Assembly (NCBI GenBank): GCA_050249535.1 | Contig: JBFWQI010000011.1 | Span: forward strand, 86,524 to 150,523 | Source of the DNA: JADJXM01 sp937967285 | Lineage (GTDB): Bacteria > Acidobacteriota > Blastocatellia > RBC074 | Direction: 5' to 3' | DNA length: 64,000 bases | Shown: positions 21,771-31,678 of the stretch, in pieces | Numbering within the stretch: the first letter of the stretch is position 1 | Layout of the letters: every line of letters starts with the position of its first letter | The notes under the pieces: model-generated | Seen by the model: only the letters and a program-made list of their open reading frames with translations | Told to the model about the DNA's origin: nothing | The model's database searches: none | Translations under genes and position numbers: made by a program

Positions 21771-23441
21771 TCATCGTCCGGTTTCGATCTGCTGTTTGAG
21801 CGCGATCGCGTCCCGGTTCTGCGGGTCGATCTCGAGCGCCTGTCTGGCATGTGCCAGCGCGAGCGCACGGTCTCCGCGCGCGAGATAGAGCCGGCAGAGA
21901 TTGATGTGGGCCTCGATCAGCCTCGGGTTCCACGAAACGGCCGCCTTGAATGAGGTGATCGCGCCTTCGACATCGCGGCGCTTGTTGAGCACCAGCCCCT
22001 TCAGAAAATGCGCCTCAGCATTGGTCGGATCGACATCCAGCACTGCCTGAAGCTGGGTCATCGCCTCGGCATCCTGACCGCGGCCGATCAGATCCCGCAC
22101 CCTGTCGAGGGCCTGCCTCAGTGAGATCTGCTGTGCCGACGGCAGGCCCTGCGTCGCATCCTGCTGGATCTGCTGCTGCCGCTCGTGCCGGTAGAGCGAC
22201 GCCCGGTTGATCTCCTTCTTGAGCCGGCCGAGCCGCGGAATCGTGTCAGGCGAGACAGCCCATTTGGCGTAGTTTTCGAGGTAACGCTTTGCCTCATTGT
22301 CCGCCGCCGCGGCATCTTCCGTCCTTCCCAGCTCCTTCAGGCATTTCGCCTTCAGATAGTAGGCCTCGCCGTCGCGAGGGTTTATTTTGATCAGTGCGTC
22401 GAAGTATGTGATCGCTTCCTCGAAATTGCGGCTCAGCATCGATGCGTAACCGTAATTGAACCGGTAGTCGGTATCGTTCGGATTGTTGGCGGTCGCGCGC
22501 TTGAGGAACTGCATGCCGTCAGCAAGGTCTCCGCGCGAGGTGAGCGCGATCCCGGTGTTGTTCCAGACTTCGAGCAACGGGAGGAGATTGGCCAGCGTCC
22601 GGAAGGCCGCCGCCGATTCGTCGATGTCCCCCGATTCAAACGACGCCAGCCCGAGATAAAAGAGTCCGGCGCGATAATCTGAATCGTCCTTGCCGAGGAG
22701 TTTGAACTGTTCGATCGCTTCGTCGTATTCGGTCTGCCGCAAATAGTGAAGCCCCAGTTCATAATGGGCCCGCGAGTACCTGCCCGGCGTGCCGGCAAGT
22801 TCGTGTTCCTGCAGCGCGCGCTTCAGAAAACCCTCGCGCAGGTCCGGATCGCGCGTCTGAACCCCCTTGACGAAGCTCTCATACGCCAGCGGAGGCGTCA
22901 TCGTCGCGCGCTTGACCATCTGCTCTTTTGTATACGGCAATGACGGGTTTCTGAAATAGAGGATGCTCCAGGCCAGTTGTCCCTGCATCGACTGCAGGTC
23001 GTTCAGCGGTCCGCTGAAATTGAAGACACGGTTGCCGACCAGTCGCCCCTCCCGCGTTTCGATCAACCGAGCCGTCACCGCGATCGTCACCTGCTCGCCG
23101 TCGACGGCCACGTCGAACTCTCCGATCAGAGCCAGATTGGCCTGCGCCGCATCCGCCAGCCTGACCATCGCCGCTCGCGTCAATATATCCTCGGGCTTCA
23201 ACCTCAGCCGATCGTAAGCGATGTTCCGCTCATCCGTGCTGATCACGTAAAAACCCGGCGCGTCCAGAACCTCTTCGATCGAGATGTTGAAGCTCTCGCG
23301 GATCCAGTTGTACTCAGCCAGTTGCGAGCGGTTCTCGAACGGCAGCACGACTATCGTGTCCGTCGCCATCCCCCGCACCGATCCGAAGACCGATAAAATA
23401 ACCGCCAACACGGCCATTCTCGCCCATAATAATCGACTCAT
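21771..23441 (-). CDS. TPR-repeat envelope protein
   Basis: The protein has 556 residues from the ATG at 23439-23441, which begins a signal-like segment (LLWARMAVLAVILSVFGSVRG) and has AAAGG upstream. A frame to 23603 adds a tail without support. After the signal comes a domain starting TDTIVVLPFENRSQLAEYNWI, like the N-terminal part of proteins that score FlgO/CsgG-type low-complexity folds. From about residue 200 there are tetratricopeptide repeats, for example PRDGEAYYLKAKCLKELGRT, TNAEAHFLKGLVLNKRRD and RLIEAHINLCRLYLARGD. TPR arrays bind partner proteins. The downstream neighbour is TonB-like, so it may assist an envelope complex. The exact role is unknown. Confidence 0.82.
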   Translation of the reverse strand: MSRLLWARMAVLAVILSVFGSVRGMATDTIVVLPFENRSQLAEYNWIRESFNISIEEVLDAPGFYVISTDERNIAYDRLRLKPEDILTRAAMVRLADAAQANLALIGEFDVAVDGEQVTIAVTARLIETREGRLVGNRVFNFSGPLNDLQSMQGQLAWSILYFRNPSLPYTKEQMVKRATMTPPLAYESFVKGVQTRDPDLREGFLKRALQEHELAGTPGRYSRAHYELGLHYLRQTEYDEAIEQFKLLGKDDSDYRAGLFYLGLASFESGDIDESAAAFRTLANLLPLLEVWNNTGIALTSRGDLADGMQFLKRATANNPNDTDYRFNYGYASMLSRNFEEAITYFDALIKINPRDGEAYYLKAKCLKELGRTEDAAAADNEAKRYLENYAKWAVSPDTIPRLGRLKKEINRASLYRHERQQQIQQDATQGLPSAQQISLRQALDRVRDLIGRGQDAEAMTQLQAVLDVDPTNAEAHFLKGLVLNKRRDVEGAITSFKAAVSWNPRLIEAHINLCRLYLARGDRALALAHARQALEIDPQNRDAIALKQQIETGR

Positions 23442-23668
23442 CCCGCCTTTATCGTTTCTGATCAAATTTCCTACCGTTCTTCCTTTATAAAACAGATCGC
23501 ACGTCAGGATAACGCACTCCGGCTCCCCTCGGGTCGCAATTTTTTCTCGATACGCATCATTATTAATGCGTGTCGAGTCTATCACGCGGAAATTAGGGCT
23601 CACAACCCGGTCTAAACCGCTGATCGAGGCTGCGGGAGGCGGCGCTTCGTGAATTTTCGCTCAACCCG

Positions 23669-23697
23669 TTGACTTACTGCAGCGGGATGTATATTAT
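23669..23697 (+). promoter_or_regulatory. Sigma-70-type promoter for tRNA-Glu
   Basis: TTGACT (23669-23674) and TATTAT (23692-23697) are separated by exactly 17 bp. Transcription would start near 23704, about 53 bp before the tRNA. This is the best promoter in the window. Confidence 0.8.
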
Positions 23698-23753
23698 GTC
23701 CGCTTGTTTTGATCTTTACGGTTTCATAACCGATGCGCAATATGCATCGATCC

Positions 23754-23839
<86 letters not shown>

Positions 23840-23852
23840 ATTCATAATTCAT

Positions 23853-23892
23853 AACGGAAAAAGCGGACTTTCGAGTCCGCTTTTTCCGTTTT
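23853..23892 (+). terminator. Intrinsic terminator of tRNA-Glu
   Basis: A 17-bp perfect stem (23853-23869 with 23874-23890) closes a TTCG tetraloop and is followed by a short T-run. It abuts the 28-bp inverted repeat that starts at 23891. Confidence 0.9.
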
Positions 23893-23962
23893 GGAGTGCG
23901 ACGGCCCGGCGTCGCTTTGGCAGTCCATTTCCCCCATGTAGATAACTTTAAGCAACGCGCCG

Positions 23963-24394
23963 TCAGCTCGTTTTAGCTGAATTCCACAATGGCCCGACTG
24001 CAATGATAAGCACAAGAATGTTGAAAAAGACATTCGAGGGAGCACCAGCTAAAACCGAGCCCGTTGAATCCAAAACAAACCAGGCCAGAATTCCTGCTAC
24101 AACAGCACGACGAGTCTGGTCAGGGGCGACATCGTAAACCCATTGTCGGAGACAAAGGATCATGATGCCCCATCCAAAAAGGAACCCTCCGGTCAGTGCG
24201 GATAGAAACCGCATCGCACCTTCCGAGTAAATTTGTGCGCCATCGATTGGCCAGTTCAATAAATCGAGAGTCCAACGCGCGAACTCATCAGTTCCGCTTT
24301 GGGTTGCCAACGTGAATACTGGACCGAATGACCCAACGACTACTGCAGTGACAATCAGCCAGTTTTTTTGAAATCCAATTGATCTGAGCTTCAT
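23963..24394 (-). CDS. Small hypothetical membrane protein
   Basis: I do not recognise this 143-residue protein. It has about four hydrophobic segments, among them WLIVTAVVVGSFGPVFTLA near the N-terminus, FLSALTGGFLFGWGIMILCL in the middle and FFNILVLIIAVGPLW at the end. It is therefore an integral membrane protein with short loops. No catalytic motif is seen. It is the only gene within the inverted-repeat-bounded segment, and its codon use is more AT-rich than that of its neighbours. Both points suggest it arrived by transfer. The ribosome site is weak. Confidence 0.65.
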   Translation of the reverse strand: MKLRSIGFQKNWLIVTAVVVGSFGPVFTLATQSGTDEFARWTLDLLNWPIDGAQIYSEGAMRFLSALTGGFLFGWGIMILCLRQWVYDVAPDQTRRAVVAGILAWFVLDSTGSVLAGAPSNVFFNILVLIIAVGPLWNSAKTS

Positions 24395-24412
24395 TTTGTA
24401 ACTCGAGGCTTC

Positions 24413-24463
24413 GGCGTCGCTTTAGTAGTCGAAATACGGGTATTGGACTACTAAAGCGACGCC
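24413..24463. repeat. 18-bp perfect hairpin at the right end of the segment
   Basis: Arms 24413-24430 and 24446-24463 are exact reverse complements around a 15-nt loop. The inner arm overlaps the 28-bp terminal repeat, so the end can fold either locally or with the far end. Confidence 0.9.
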
Positions 24464-24481
24464 GGGCCGTCGCACTCCAAA

Positions 24482-27400
24482 TCACTGGAATCTGATGGTG
24501 AGTTGATTAGCCGCTCTGCCGTCGATGGTCAGAGCGATCGGGACCTCTCCGGCGCCGATGAGGTTTCTGGAGAGTTTGATATTGATCTGGTCGAGGCCGA
24601 CGAAGTCGTTCTGCGGCCCGGCGTAATCGACCGTGTGATCGACGGTGCCGATTTTGACTGCGACGTTGCCGAGCGAGCTGCGGCCGCGGACTCCGGTTCC
24701 GAACAGGAGCAGGAAGAGCTGTTCGGAGGCATCGCCGAAGACGAGCGGTTTTGCCACGAACTTGTTCTGAGCCTGATCGAAGGTGGCTATCCCCTCGAAA
24801 ATCTGAGTGCCGTCACCCTTGACGCGCAGAAGTACCGCGGCGGCAACTTCCCTGCCGTTGGCATTGGCGGAGAAGAGCGAAGGCGAGACATTGAGGATCG
24901 AGAGGGTCCCGCTGGCGATGAGCGTTCCGTTGAGGAACGATTCGACGTTGGCTTCTCCGCCCGAGGTGCCGGGCGGAATCTGGAAGTTGACCTGTCCGCC
25001 GGAGACGAAGAAGAGCGGAGAGTTCCGGGCGGTCCCCGAGGCATCGGTGACGCGGATCGAGGTGCCGGAGAGATTGGTCGGAAGCGGGGTCGTGCTTGCG
25101 ACGACGGTCCCGGTGGCAAGTCCCGCGGCGAAACCGGAGACGATCGCCTCGGCCGAGGACGGCGCGGCGAAGTTGGCCGCCGAAACGGTCGTCAGCAGGC
25201 CGGCCTGTCGGACCTGCAGCGTCTGCCCTCCGACAGTCAGGTTCCCGGTCCTCACATTCGGCGTGGTGTTGGCGTCGACCGTGTACTTGACGACCGATTT
25301 TCCGGAGCCCGCATTCGGAGTAGTTATCCTCAGCCAGGCAGAATCCGAAGCGGCAGTCCAGCCGCAGACCTCGTTACCGGCGCTGAGAGTCAGCCCGTCC
25401 GAGGCGCTCTTCGATGAATAACTCCGGCTCGATGCCGAGAGCGAATAGCCGCAGTTGACGACCGAGAAGTTGACTTCGTTCGAGGTTCCGCCTCCGGGTC
25501 CGGGAGTGAAGACAGAGAGCCGGACCGATCCGAGCTGGTTGAGGTCGCCCGGCGCTATGACTCCTCCGAGCTCGACGCTGCTGACGAAATTGGTCGTCCG
25601 ATCGGCTCCGTTAAGACGGATCACTGAGTTCGACGTGAAATTCGTCCCGAAGACGCGGATATTGACCGGCCCCGCACCGAGATTGGCGGCATTCGGATCC
25701 GACCGCGTCAGTGTCGGCGCCGGGTTGTTTCCGGAGATGGTCACGGACAGTTCGGTAGTCGTTCCTCCGCCCGGCGTCGGGGTAAAGACGACAACCTTCG
25801 CCGTTCCGGCCGAGGCGATATCCGCGGCAGTGATGGCCGCCCTCAACTGATTGCCTGTAACGAAGGTCGTCTGGCGATCCGCGCCGTTCCACCTGACGAC
25901 CGAGTTGCGATGAAAATCACTGCCGATGACGGTCAGGTTGAAGGCCGCGCCGCCTGTCGGAACGACATTCGGACTGACTGCGGTGAGCTGCGGCATCGGC
26001 GCCCCGGCGAAAGTGCTCGAAAGTTCGAGGCGGGCCATGAAGTTCGCCCGCGTCGCTCCGGCCACCGCCGTCACCAGCGGCTGGAAGGTGAAACTGTTCT
26101 GCTGAACCAGATTCCCCGTCGACGGCGAGATGAAGGAACGCTGGAAGTCGGGGCCGTTGGTATCGACCGCAATGCCGACTACGGTGGTTGTCGCCTGGAC
26201 GCCGACATAGACATCTCCGGAATCGATCACCGGACCGTCGAATTTGAATTCGACGAAGCGGCTGAAACCGATGCTCGGGATGTTGAACGTCTGATCGAAG
26301 ATGAACTGCTGCTGAGCGGGAGGCTGCCCTGTTCTGTTCGGATCCCTGAAGATGACGATCCGCAATGGCGCGCCCGCAGGGCTCGGCTGCCCCGAAACGA
26401 ACGGAATGTTGATCAGCAGCCCCTCGACCTTGGCCGGATACTTCGACGGACTGAACCGGTTGACCGCCATCGATCCCGGCGAAACCAGCGCGAAGTTGCG
26501 GCTGCCGTCATCGACAGAGAGCTTCTCGTAGATCTTAGCGGAATTGTTGACCGCGTAGCCGAAGTGGCCGAGCGTGATCAGATCCTGGGCTGTGATCTCC
26601 TCGCCGATTCCGTCCGATGCGGTCGGATCCATGATTCCCACGTACTGCCCCGACTGAGCATCGTCCTTCCAGTGCGAAGCCTGGCGGCCGTCGCCTTCCT
26701 GTCCGTCGACTCTGCCGGTCGAGAGCTGTATCTCATTGAGCCCGGCGAAATGGACGTGCTCGCCGCCCGAGATGATCTGTCTTTTCGCGTTTCCGAAAGT
26801 TGTCGTATCGACGCCGGGACGGAACCTGAAGAGGTCCCACTGCGTCAGACCGAGCGACGAGGTCGGGCTGACCTCGAGCAGACCGACGAACGACGTGAAT
26901 CCCAGAACATGTCCGATTTCATGCACCGCCGCGGCATAGAAGTCTATCTTGTCCGCGTCGATCCCGTTCGACTCGTCGAAATCGAAGTCGATCGCCGAAT
27001 TGAAGCCGATCGACGGCGGCGAGCCGAAGTTGGGTTCCTGATCGGGATTGGCGGTCGGCGCCAGAAATCCGGCCGCCCTCAGCACCGGCGACGAAGCGAA
27101 GACCGTCGATGTCGAACCGAGATCGGTACTGACCGTGTTCGAGGGAAGCGACGTAAAGATAGAACTCTGCTGGGAGTTCGTCGCGTTGATCAGCCAGGAA
27201 GAGCGGAGCGGCCCGAGCAGGTTCGGCGCGCCGAGAGTCTGGTTCGACGTCGAACCGATGACCGAAGATGAAGACCACGGACTCCCGAAACGCGTCGGAC
27301 CGTAATCGACGTCGATGATCACGCTGATCGGCGTCGTGATGATCGCTTCCCAGCGGGCCGCGGCGCGCAGGAATGCGTCCTTCGCCGCCGGGAAATTGTC

Positions 27401-27739
27401 GAGCTGGGAGGTCGCGCGGAGGACGATCTTGAAACTCTGCTGCGTCAACTGTTCCTGCCGGGCCTCCGGACTGCTGATCACGCTCAGCCCCGCGCGAGGT
27501 TCCCCCATCCGGTACTGCTCGAACTCATCGACCGTCACCGGACGGCACGCGGTGCCCGCTCCGTCCCTGACGATCACGAAACCGTCAGCCTGCAATGCCG
27601 TGGGATTCCCATCACCCTGCAGCCATTGACCCAGCGTTATCACCGGCTCCGACTGAGCCGCCCCGGTCCCTGACTGGAAAATAACAGCCGCGCCCAGGAT
27701 CAGGACCAGACACATAACTCTCATCGACTTCAATTTCAT
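24482..27739 (-). CDS. Secreted metalloprotease with two IPT/TIG domains, BACON domain and TIGR03437-type C-terminus
   Basis: The protein has 1085 residues with AGGAAGG before the ATG and a signal peptide (MRVMCLVLILGAAVIF, mature near AAQS). The protease domain holds AAVHEIGHVLGF (H273, E274, H277), a zincin motif; a third ligand is not obvious. The layout resembles the NF038122-type metalloproteases of Acidobacteriota. Two homologous IPT/TIG Ig-like domains follow, each ending in a PGGGT-type turn. A BACON-like domain (CGWTAASDSAWLRI, VRTGNLTVGGQTLQVRQAG) comes next, then a C-terminal TIGR03437-type domain like that of two other proteins in the window. It should degrade protein outside the cell or bind to surfaces. 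It stands alone in its operon. Confidence 0.88.
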   Translation of the reverse strand: MKLKSMRVMCLVLILGAAVIFQSGTGAAQSEPVITLGQWLQGDGNPTALQADGFVIVRDGAGTACRPVTVDEFEQYRMGEPRAGLSVISSPEARQEQLTQQSFKIVLRATSQLDNFPAAKDAFLRAAARWEAIITTPISVIIDVDYGPTRFGSPWSSSSVIGSTSNQTLGAPNLLGPLRSSWLINATNSQQSSIFTSLPSNTVSTDLGSTSTVFASSPVLRAAGFLAPTANPDQEPNFGSPPSIGFNSAIDFDFDESNGIDADKIDFYAAAVHEIGHVLGFTSFVGLLEVSPTSSLGLTQWDLFRFRPGVDTTTFGNAKRQIISGGEHVHFAGLNEIQLSTGRVDGQEGDGRQASHWKDDAQSGQYVGIMDPTASDGIGEEITAQDLITLGHFGYAVNNSAKIYEKLSVDDGSRNFALVSPGSMAVNRFSPSKYPAKVEGLLINIPFVSGQPSPAGAPLRIVIFRDPNRTGQPPAQQQFIFDQTFNIPSIGFSRFVEFKFDGPVIDSGDVYVGVQATTTVVGIAVDTNGPDFQRSFISPSTGNLVQQNSFTFQPLVTAVAGATRANFMARLELSSTFAGAPMPQLTAVSPNVVPTGGAAFNLTVIGSDFHRNSVVRWNGADRQTTFVTGNQLRAAITAADIASAGTAKVVVFTPTPGGGTTTELSVTISGNNPAPTLTRSDPNAANLGAGPVNIRVFGTNFTSNSVIRLNGADRTTNFVSSVELGGVIAPGDLNQLGSVRLSVFTPGPGGGTSNEVNFSVVNCGYSLSASSRSYSSKSASDGLTLSAGNEVCGWTAASDSAWLRITTPNAGSGKSVVKYTVDANTTPNVRTGNLTVGGQTLQVRQAGLLTTVSAANFAAPSSAEAIVSGFAAGLATGTVVASTTPLPTNLSGTSIRVTDASGTARNSPLFFVSGGQVNFQIPPGTSGGEANVESFLNGTLIASGTLSILNVSPSLFSANANGREVAAAVLLRVKGDGTQIFEGIATFDQAQNKFVAKPLVFGDASEQLFLLLFGTGVRGRSSLGNVAVKIGTVDHTVDYAGPQNDFVGLDQINIKLSRNLIGAGEVPIALTIDGRAANQLTIRFQ

Positions 27740-27818
27740 CTCTCAACCTTCCTGTCAAAATTCAGTGGATTACAGATAACCAGGGGAGACCGTTAAGGAT
27801 GTGGGGTAGTGTCATAGA

Positions 27819-28640
27819 TCATAATTCATTCAGAAATTCTTGCAAGCCCTCCCGCCAGTGAGGCAGCAGGATCAGCGGTTCGACCATAGTCGTCAGAACG
27901 GAATAACGGGGACGCTTTGCAGGACGGGGAAAGTCCGCGGTAGCGACGGGCGTGATCGTCGATTCGATTCCGGCCATCTCGAACAGCGCCGCGGTCAGCT
28001 CGAACCAGCTCGCGCCGCCGCTTCCCGCCAGATGCCGGATGCCGTAATCCCCGGTCCCGATCAGGTTGGCGACAGCTCTCGCCAGATGCGGCGCGTAGGT
28101 CGGCGATCCGTACTGGTCGCTGACCACACGGACCTCTCCGCGCCGCCCAAGTTCGAGCATCGTCTTCGGGAAATTCCGGCCCTCTGTGTGATAGAGCCAG
28201 GCTGTGCGGATGATGAAGTGCCTCGGATTGAGCGTCGCCACGACCTGCTCGCCGGCCAGCTTGCTGCGCCCGTATGCGCTCCGCGGATCGGGCCGGTCGA
28301 ACTCGTGGTACGGGCGTTCGGATGAGCCGTCGAATACGTAATCGGTCGAAACGTGTGCAATCGGGATGCCCGCTTCCGCCGTGGCCAGCGCCAGATTCCT
28401 CGCGGCGAGCGCATTCAGGCGATACGCCTCATTCTCGTTCGTCTCTGCGCCGTCGACGTTCGTAAAGGCCGCCGCGTTGATCACCGCCTCCGGCCGATGC
28501 GTCGCGATCGCGCCCCGGACCTCGGCCGAATTGGTGATATCCAGTTCGCCGCGGGTCAGCGGGACCAGTTCATCATTGATCAACTCTCGCTGGAGAGCCC
28601 GGCCGAGCTGCCCTCCGGCTCCGGTGATGAGTATCTTCAT
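27819..28640 (-). CDS. rfbD: dTDP-4-dehydrorhamnose reductase
   Basis: Last step of dTDP-L-rhamnose synthesis: reduces dTDP-4-dehydro-L-rhamnose with NAD(P)H. The 273-residue protein starts at the ATG 28638-28640 (MKILITGAGGQLGRAL), so the Rossmann GxGGQLG motif is right at the N-terminus. The longer frame to 28703 was rejected. Active-site features include the STDYVFDG strand and YGRSK (Tyr and Lys of the catalytic pair). It is the last gene of rfbB-rfbA-rfbC-rfbD, after a 141-bp gap that holds a GC-rich hairpin. The ribosome site is weak. Confidence 0.95.
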   Translation of the reverse strand: MKILITGAGGQLGRALQRELINDELVPLTRGELDITNSAEVRGAIATHRPEAVINAAAFTNVDGAETNENEAYRLNALAARNLALATAEAGIPIAHVSTDYVFDGSSERPYHEFDRPDPRSAYGRSKLAGEQVVATLNPRHFIIRTAWLYHTEGRNFPKTMLELGRRGEVRVVSDQYGSPTYAPHLARAVANLIGTGDYGIRHLAGSGGASWFELTAALFEMAGIESTITPVATADFPRPAKRPRYSVLTTMVEPLILLPHWREGLQEFLNEL

Positions 28641-28693
28641 TATTCGATATATTGAGCTCCGACAAGCCCGCGAAGGCGGCCGGCATAATATAG

Positions 28694-28751
28694 CCCCCGG
28701 CACGCGCCGGGATGCAGGTCGTCACACGACATCTTTTTCGCGTGCCGGGGG
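28694..28751. repeat. 13-bp perfect GC-rich inverted repeat in the rfbC-rfbD gap
   Basis: Arms 28694-28706 and 28739-28751 are exact reverse complements (CCCCCGGCACGCG) around a 32-nt loop. No T-run follows on the minus strand, so a pause or processing hairpin is more likely than full termination. Confidence 0.8.
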
Positions 28752-28781
28752 AACACGCGACGTTGAGATAACCCGCCAAAA

Positions 28782-29336
28782 TTACCACGGCAGCATATCC
28801 ATCAGTTCGCGGAGCGGCCGGGCGGCCATGTCCTTCTTCGAGAGGATCGGCATAGCCTGGATCTCGACCGGCCAGTCGATGGCCAGTTGAGGATCGTTCC
28901 AGAGAATGCTGATCTCGCTCGAGGGATCATAGAAGTCCGTACATTTGTACTCGACCTGGGCGAACTCGCTCGTCACGCAGAATCCGTGAGCGAATCCCGG
29001 CGGCACATACAACTGCCTGAAATTCTCAGCCGAAAGCCACGCTCCGACCCAGTGACCGAAGCTGTCCGATTCGCGCCGGAGGTCGACCGCGACATCGAAG
29101 ATCTCTCCCTCGATGACCCGGATCAGCTTGCCCTGCGGATGCCGCAACTGGGCATGCAGTCCGCGCACCGTCCCGCGCAGCGATTTCGAGTGGTTATCCT
29201 GAACAAAGGTTGCCTCGATCCCGCCCTCGCGGTATTTCTTCTCGTGATAGCTCTCGAGAAAGAAACCCCGGTCATCCCTGAAGATCTGGGGTTCGATGAT
29301 GACCACGTCAGGAATATCGGTCCGTATGAACTTCAA
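28782..29336 (-). CDS. rfbC: dTDP-4-dehydrorhamnose 3,5-epimerase
   Basis: Third step of dTDP-L-rhamnose synthesis. The start is a TTG at 29336-29334, overlapping the rfbA stop as TTGA. AGGAGGAGG lies just before it, and the family's N-terminus (KFIRTDIPDVVIIEP) begins directly after it. No ATG fits, and the GTG at 29462 would add 42 residues translated out of frame from rfbA. The 184-residue cupin protein has DDRGFFLESY, RGTVRGLHAQ with the catalytic His, and PPGFAHGFCV. Length is normal. Overlap with rfbA implies coupled translation. Confidence 0.94.
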   Translation of the reverse strand: MKFIRTDIPDVVIIEPQIFRDDRGFFLESYHEKKYREGGIEATFVQDNHSKSLRGTVRGLHAQLRHPQGKLIRVIEGEIFDVAVDLRRESDSFGHWVGAWLSAENFRQLYVPPGFAHGFCVTSEFAQVEYKCTDFYDPSSEISILWNDPQLAIDWPVEIQAMPILSKKDMAARPLRELMDMLPW

Positions 29337-30208
29337 GCCTCCTCCTGCTCGAGCAATGCCAGCAGGTAACGGCCGTATTCGTTCCTGCTCATCGGACCGG
29401 CGATCCGCTTCACGTCGTCGGCGCTGATGTATCCCATCTTGTATGCGATCTCCTCGAGGCACGAGACCATCATCCCCTGGCGCTCCTGCAGCGCCTGGAT
29501 GAAACTCGATGCCTGCTGCAGCGATTCGTGCGTTCCCGTGTCGAGCCAGGCGATTCCGCGGCCCAGCCTCTCGACGTTCAGTTCGCCCATCTCGAGGTAG
29601 ATCCGGTTGACATCGGTGATCTCAAGCTCTCCCCTCGCCGACGGCTTGAGCCCCGAGGCGATCTCGACCACGCGATGATCGTAGAAATAGAGTCCCGTCA
29701 CGGCCCATTTGGAACGCGGATGCGCGGGCTTCTCCTCGAGGCTGACGGCACGCCCTTCGCGATCGAACTCGACCACCCCGTAACGCTCCGGGTCGCGCAC
29801 CTGATAAGCGAAGACCGTCGCGCCGGAGATCCTCGCCGCCGCCCTGCGCAGGTCGTCCGGAAATCCGTGCCCGTAATAGATGTTGTCTCCGAGCACCAGC
29901 GCGACGTTATCGCGCCCGATGAAATCGGCCCCGATGATGAACGCCTGCGCCAGACCGTCCGGGCTCGGCTGCTCTGCGTAACTGATGCTGATTCCGAGGT
30001 GCCCGCCGTCCCCCAGCAGCCGCTCGAACTGCGGCCGGTCCTGCGGCGTCGTGATCAGCAGTATCTCGCGGATCCCCGCCAGCATGAGCGTCGAGAGCGG
30101 ATAGTAGATCATCGGCTTGTCGTAGACCGGCAGCAGTTGTTTGCTGACGGCCATCGTGATCGGATAAAGGCGTGTGCCGGATCCTCCGGCGAGGATGATG
30201 CCTCTCAT
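29333..30208 (-). CDS. rfbA: Glucose-1-phosphate thymidylyltransferase
   Basis: First step of dTDP-L-rhamnose synthesis: joins glucose 1-phosphate and dTTP. The 291-residue protein has the nucleotidyltransferase signature GGSGTRLYPIT (about 8-18), the uridylyl/thymidylyl-binding stretch KPMIYYPLSTLMLAG, and ALVLGDNIYYGHG with the metal-binding Asp. SLEEKPAHPRS and WLDTGTHESL are the usual sugar-binding motifs. It overlaps rfbC by four bases. The 107-bp gap to rfbB is occupied by two repeat families described separately. Length and motifs are standard. Confidence 0.96.
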   Translation of the reverse strand: MRGIILAGGSGTRLYPITMAVSKQLLPVYDKPMIYYPLSTLMLAGIREILLITTPQDRPQFERLLGDGGHLGISISYAEQPSPDGLAQAFIIGADFIGRDNVALVLGDNIYYGHGFPDDLRRAAARISGATVFAYQVRDPERYGVVEFDREGRAVSLEEKPAHPRSKWAVTGLYFYDHRVVEIASGLKPSARGELEITDVNRIYLEMGELNVERLGRGIAWLDTGTHESLQQASSFIQALQERQGMMVSCLEEIAYKMGYISADDVKRIAGPMSRNEYGRYLLALLEQEEA

Positions 30209-30230
30209 CTGCGTGCTGTAACTCCTGAAT

Positions 30231-30258
30231 ACCCGGTCGCTATCGCTCCCGGTGCTGT
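30231..30258 (-). repeat. Solitary reversed copy of the 38-bp array's variant end
   Basis: Reverse-complemented, these 28 bases match 19880-19907 at 27 of 28 positions, including the variant GCGACCGGGT ending. It lies in the rfbB-rfbA gap, which shows that the unit occurs dispersed as well as in tandem. Confidence 0.85.
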
Positions 30259-30282
30259 CCCCGGTGCAGTAACGACGTTCAT

Positions 30283-31401
<1,119 letters not shown>

Positions 31402-31547
31402 ATCGGCCCCGACTGTCCTCTCCCCACTTATTCAGCTCTCCGGAAAACAGTTATCTTTGCCTTTTTACGACCTTTGCGCAAGCCTGACCGGTGGAAGGGT
31501 CGGGATGGTCTGACCATGCCGCCCGAAAAGATTCTCTCAATCGCGGT

Positions 31548-31575
31548 TTGATTCGAGGCCGGATCGGGTTAGTAT
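31548..31575 (+). promoter_or_regulatory. Possible sigma-70-type promoter for the cytochrome gene
   Basis: TTGATT (31548-31553) and TAGTAT (31570-31575) are 16 bp apart. Transcription would start near 31582, about 97 bp before the ATG at 31679. Spacing and sequence are plausible but not ideal. Confidence 0.4.
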
Positions 31576-31678
31576 TGGTCCAAACAATAACAACTCGAAC
31601 AGTGAAGAGTGAAGGTTGAGGCGCTGGTTCGCCGGGCCCGACCATGCAACAGTTACAAAAATAGAAAGAAGTACCTCA

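Larger units (their letters stand above)
23891..24480. mobile_element. Possible mobile segment bounded by 28-bp perfect inverted repeats
   Basis: Bases 23891-23918 and 24453-24480 are perfect 28-bp inverted repeats. The right end has a second structure: an 18-bp perfect hairpin (24413-24430 with 24446-24463) that reuses part of the terminal repeat. Inside is one gene for a 143-residue membrane protein in DNA that is less GC-rich than both neighbours. The segment sits against the tRNA-Glu terminator on one side and 2 bp from the stop of the metalloprotease gene on the other. No transposase is encoded, so movement would need help from elsewhere. Flanking target duplications are not evident. Confidence 0.5.

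Noticed and set aside
25910..27271. 453-codon frame opposite the metalloprotease
   Set aside because: Antisense shadow in GC-biased DNA with Arg/Asp-rich composition. The other strand has signal peptide and domains.
28694..28751. Terminator between rfbC and rfbD
   Set aside because: The stem is strong but no T-run follows on the minus strand, and rfbD needs the transcript to continue.
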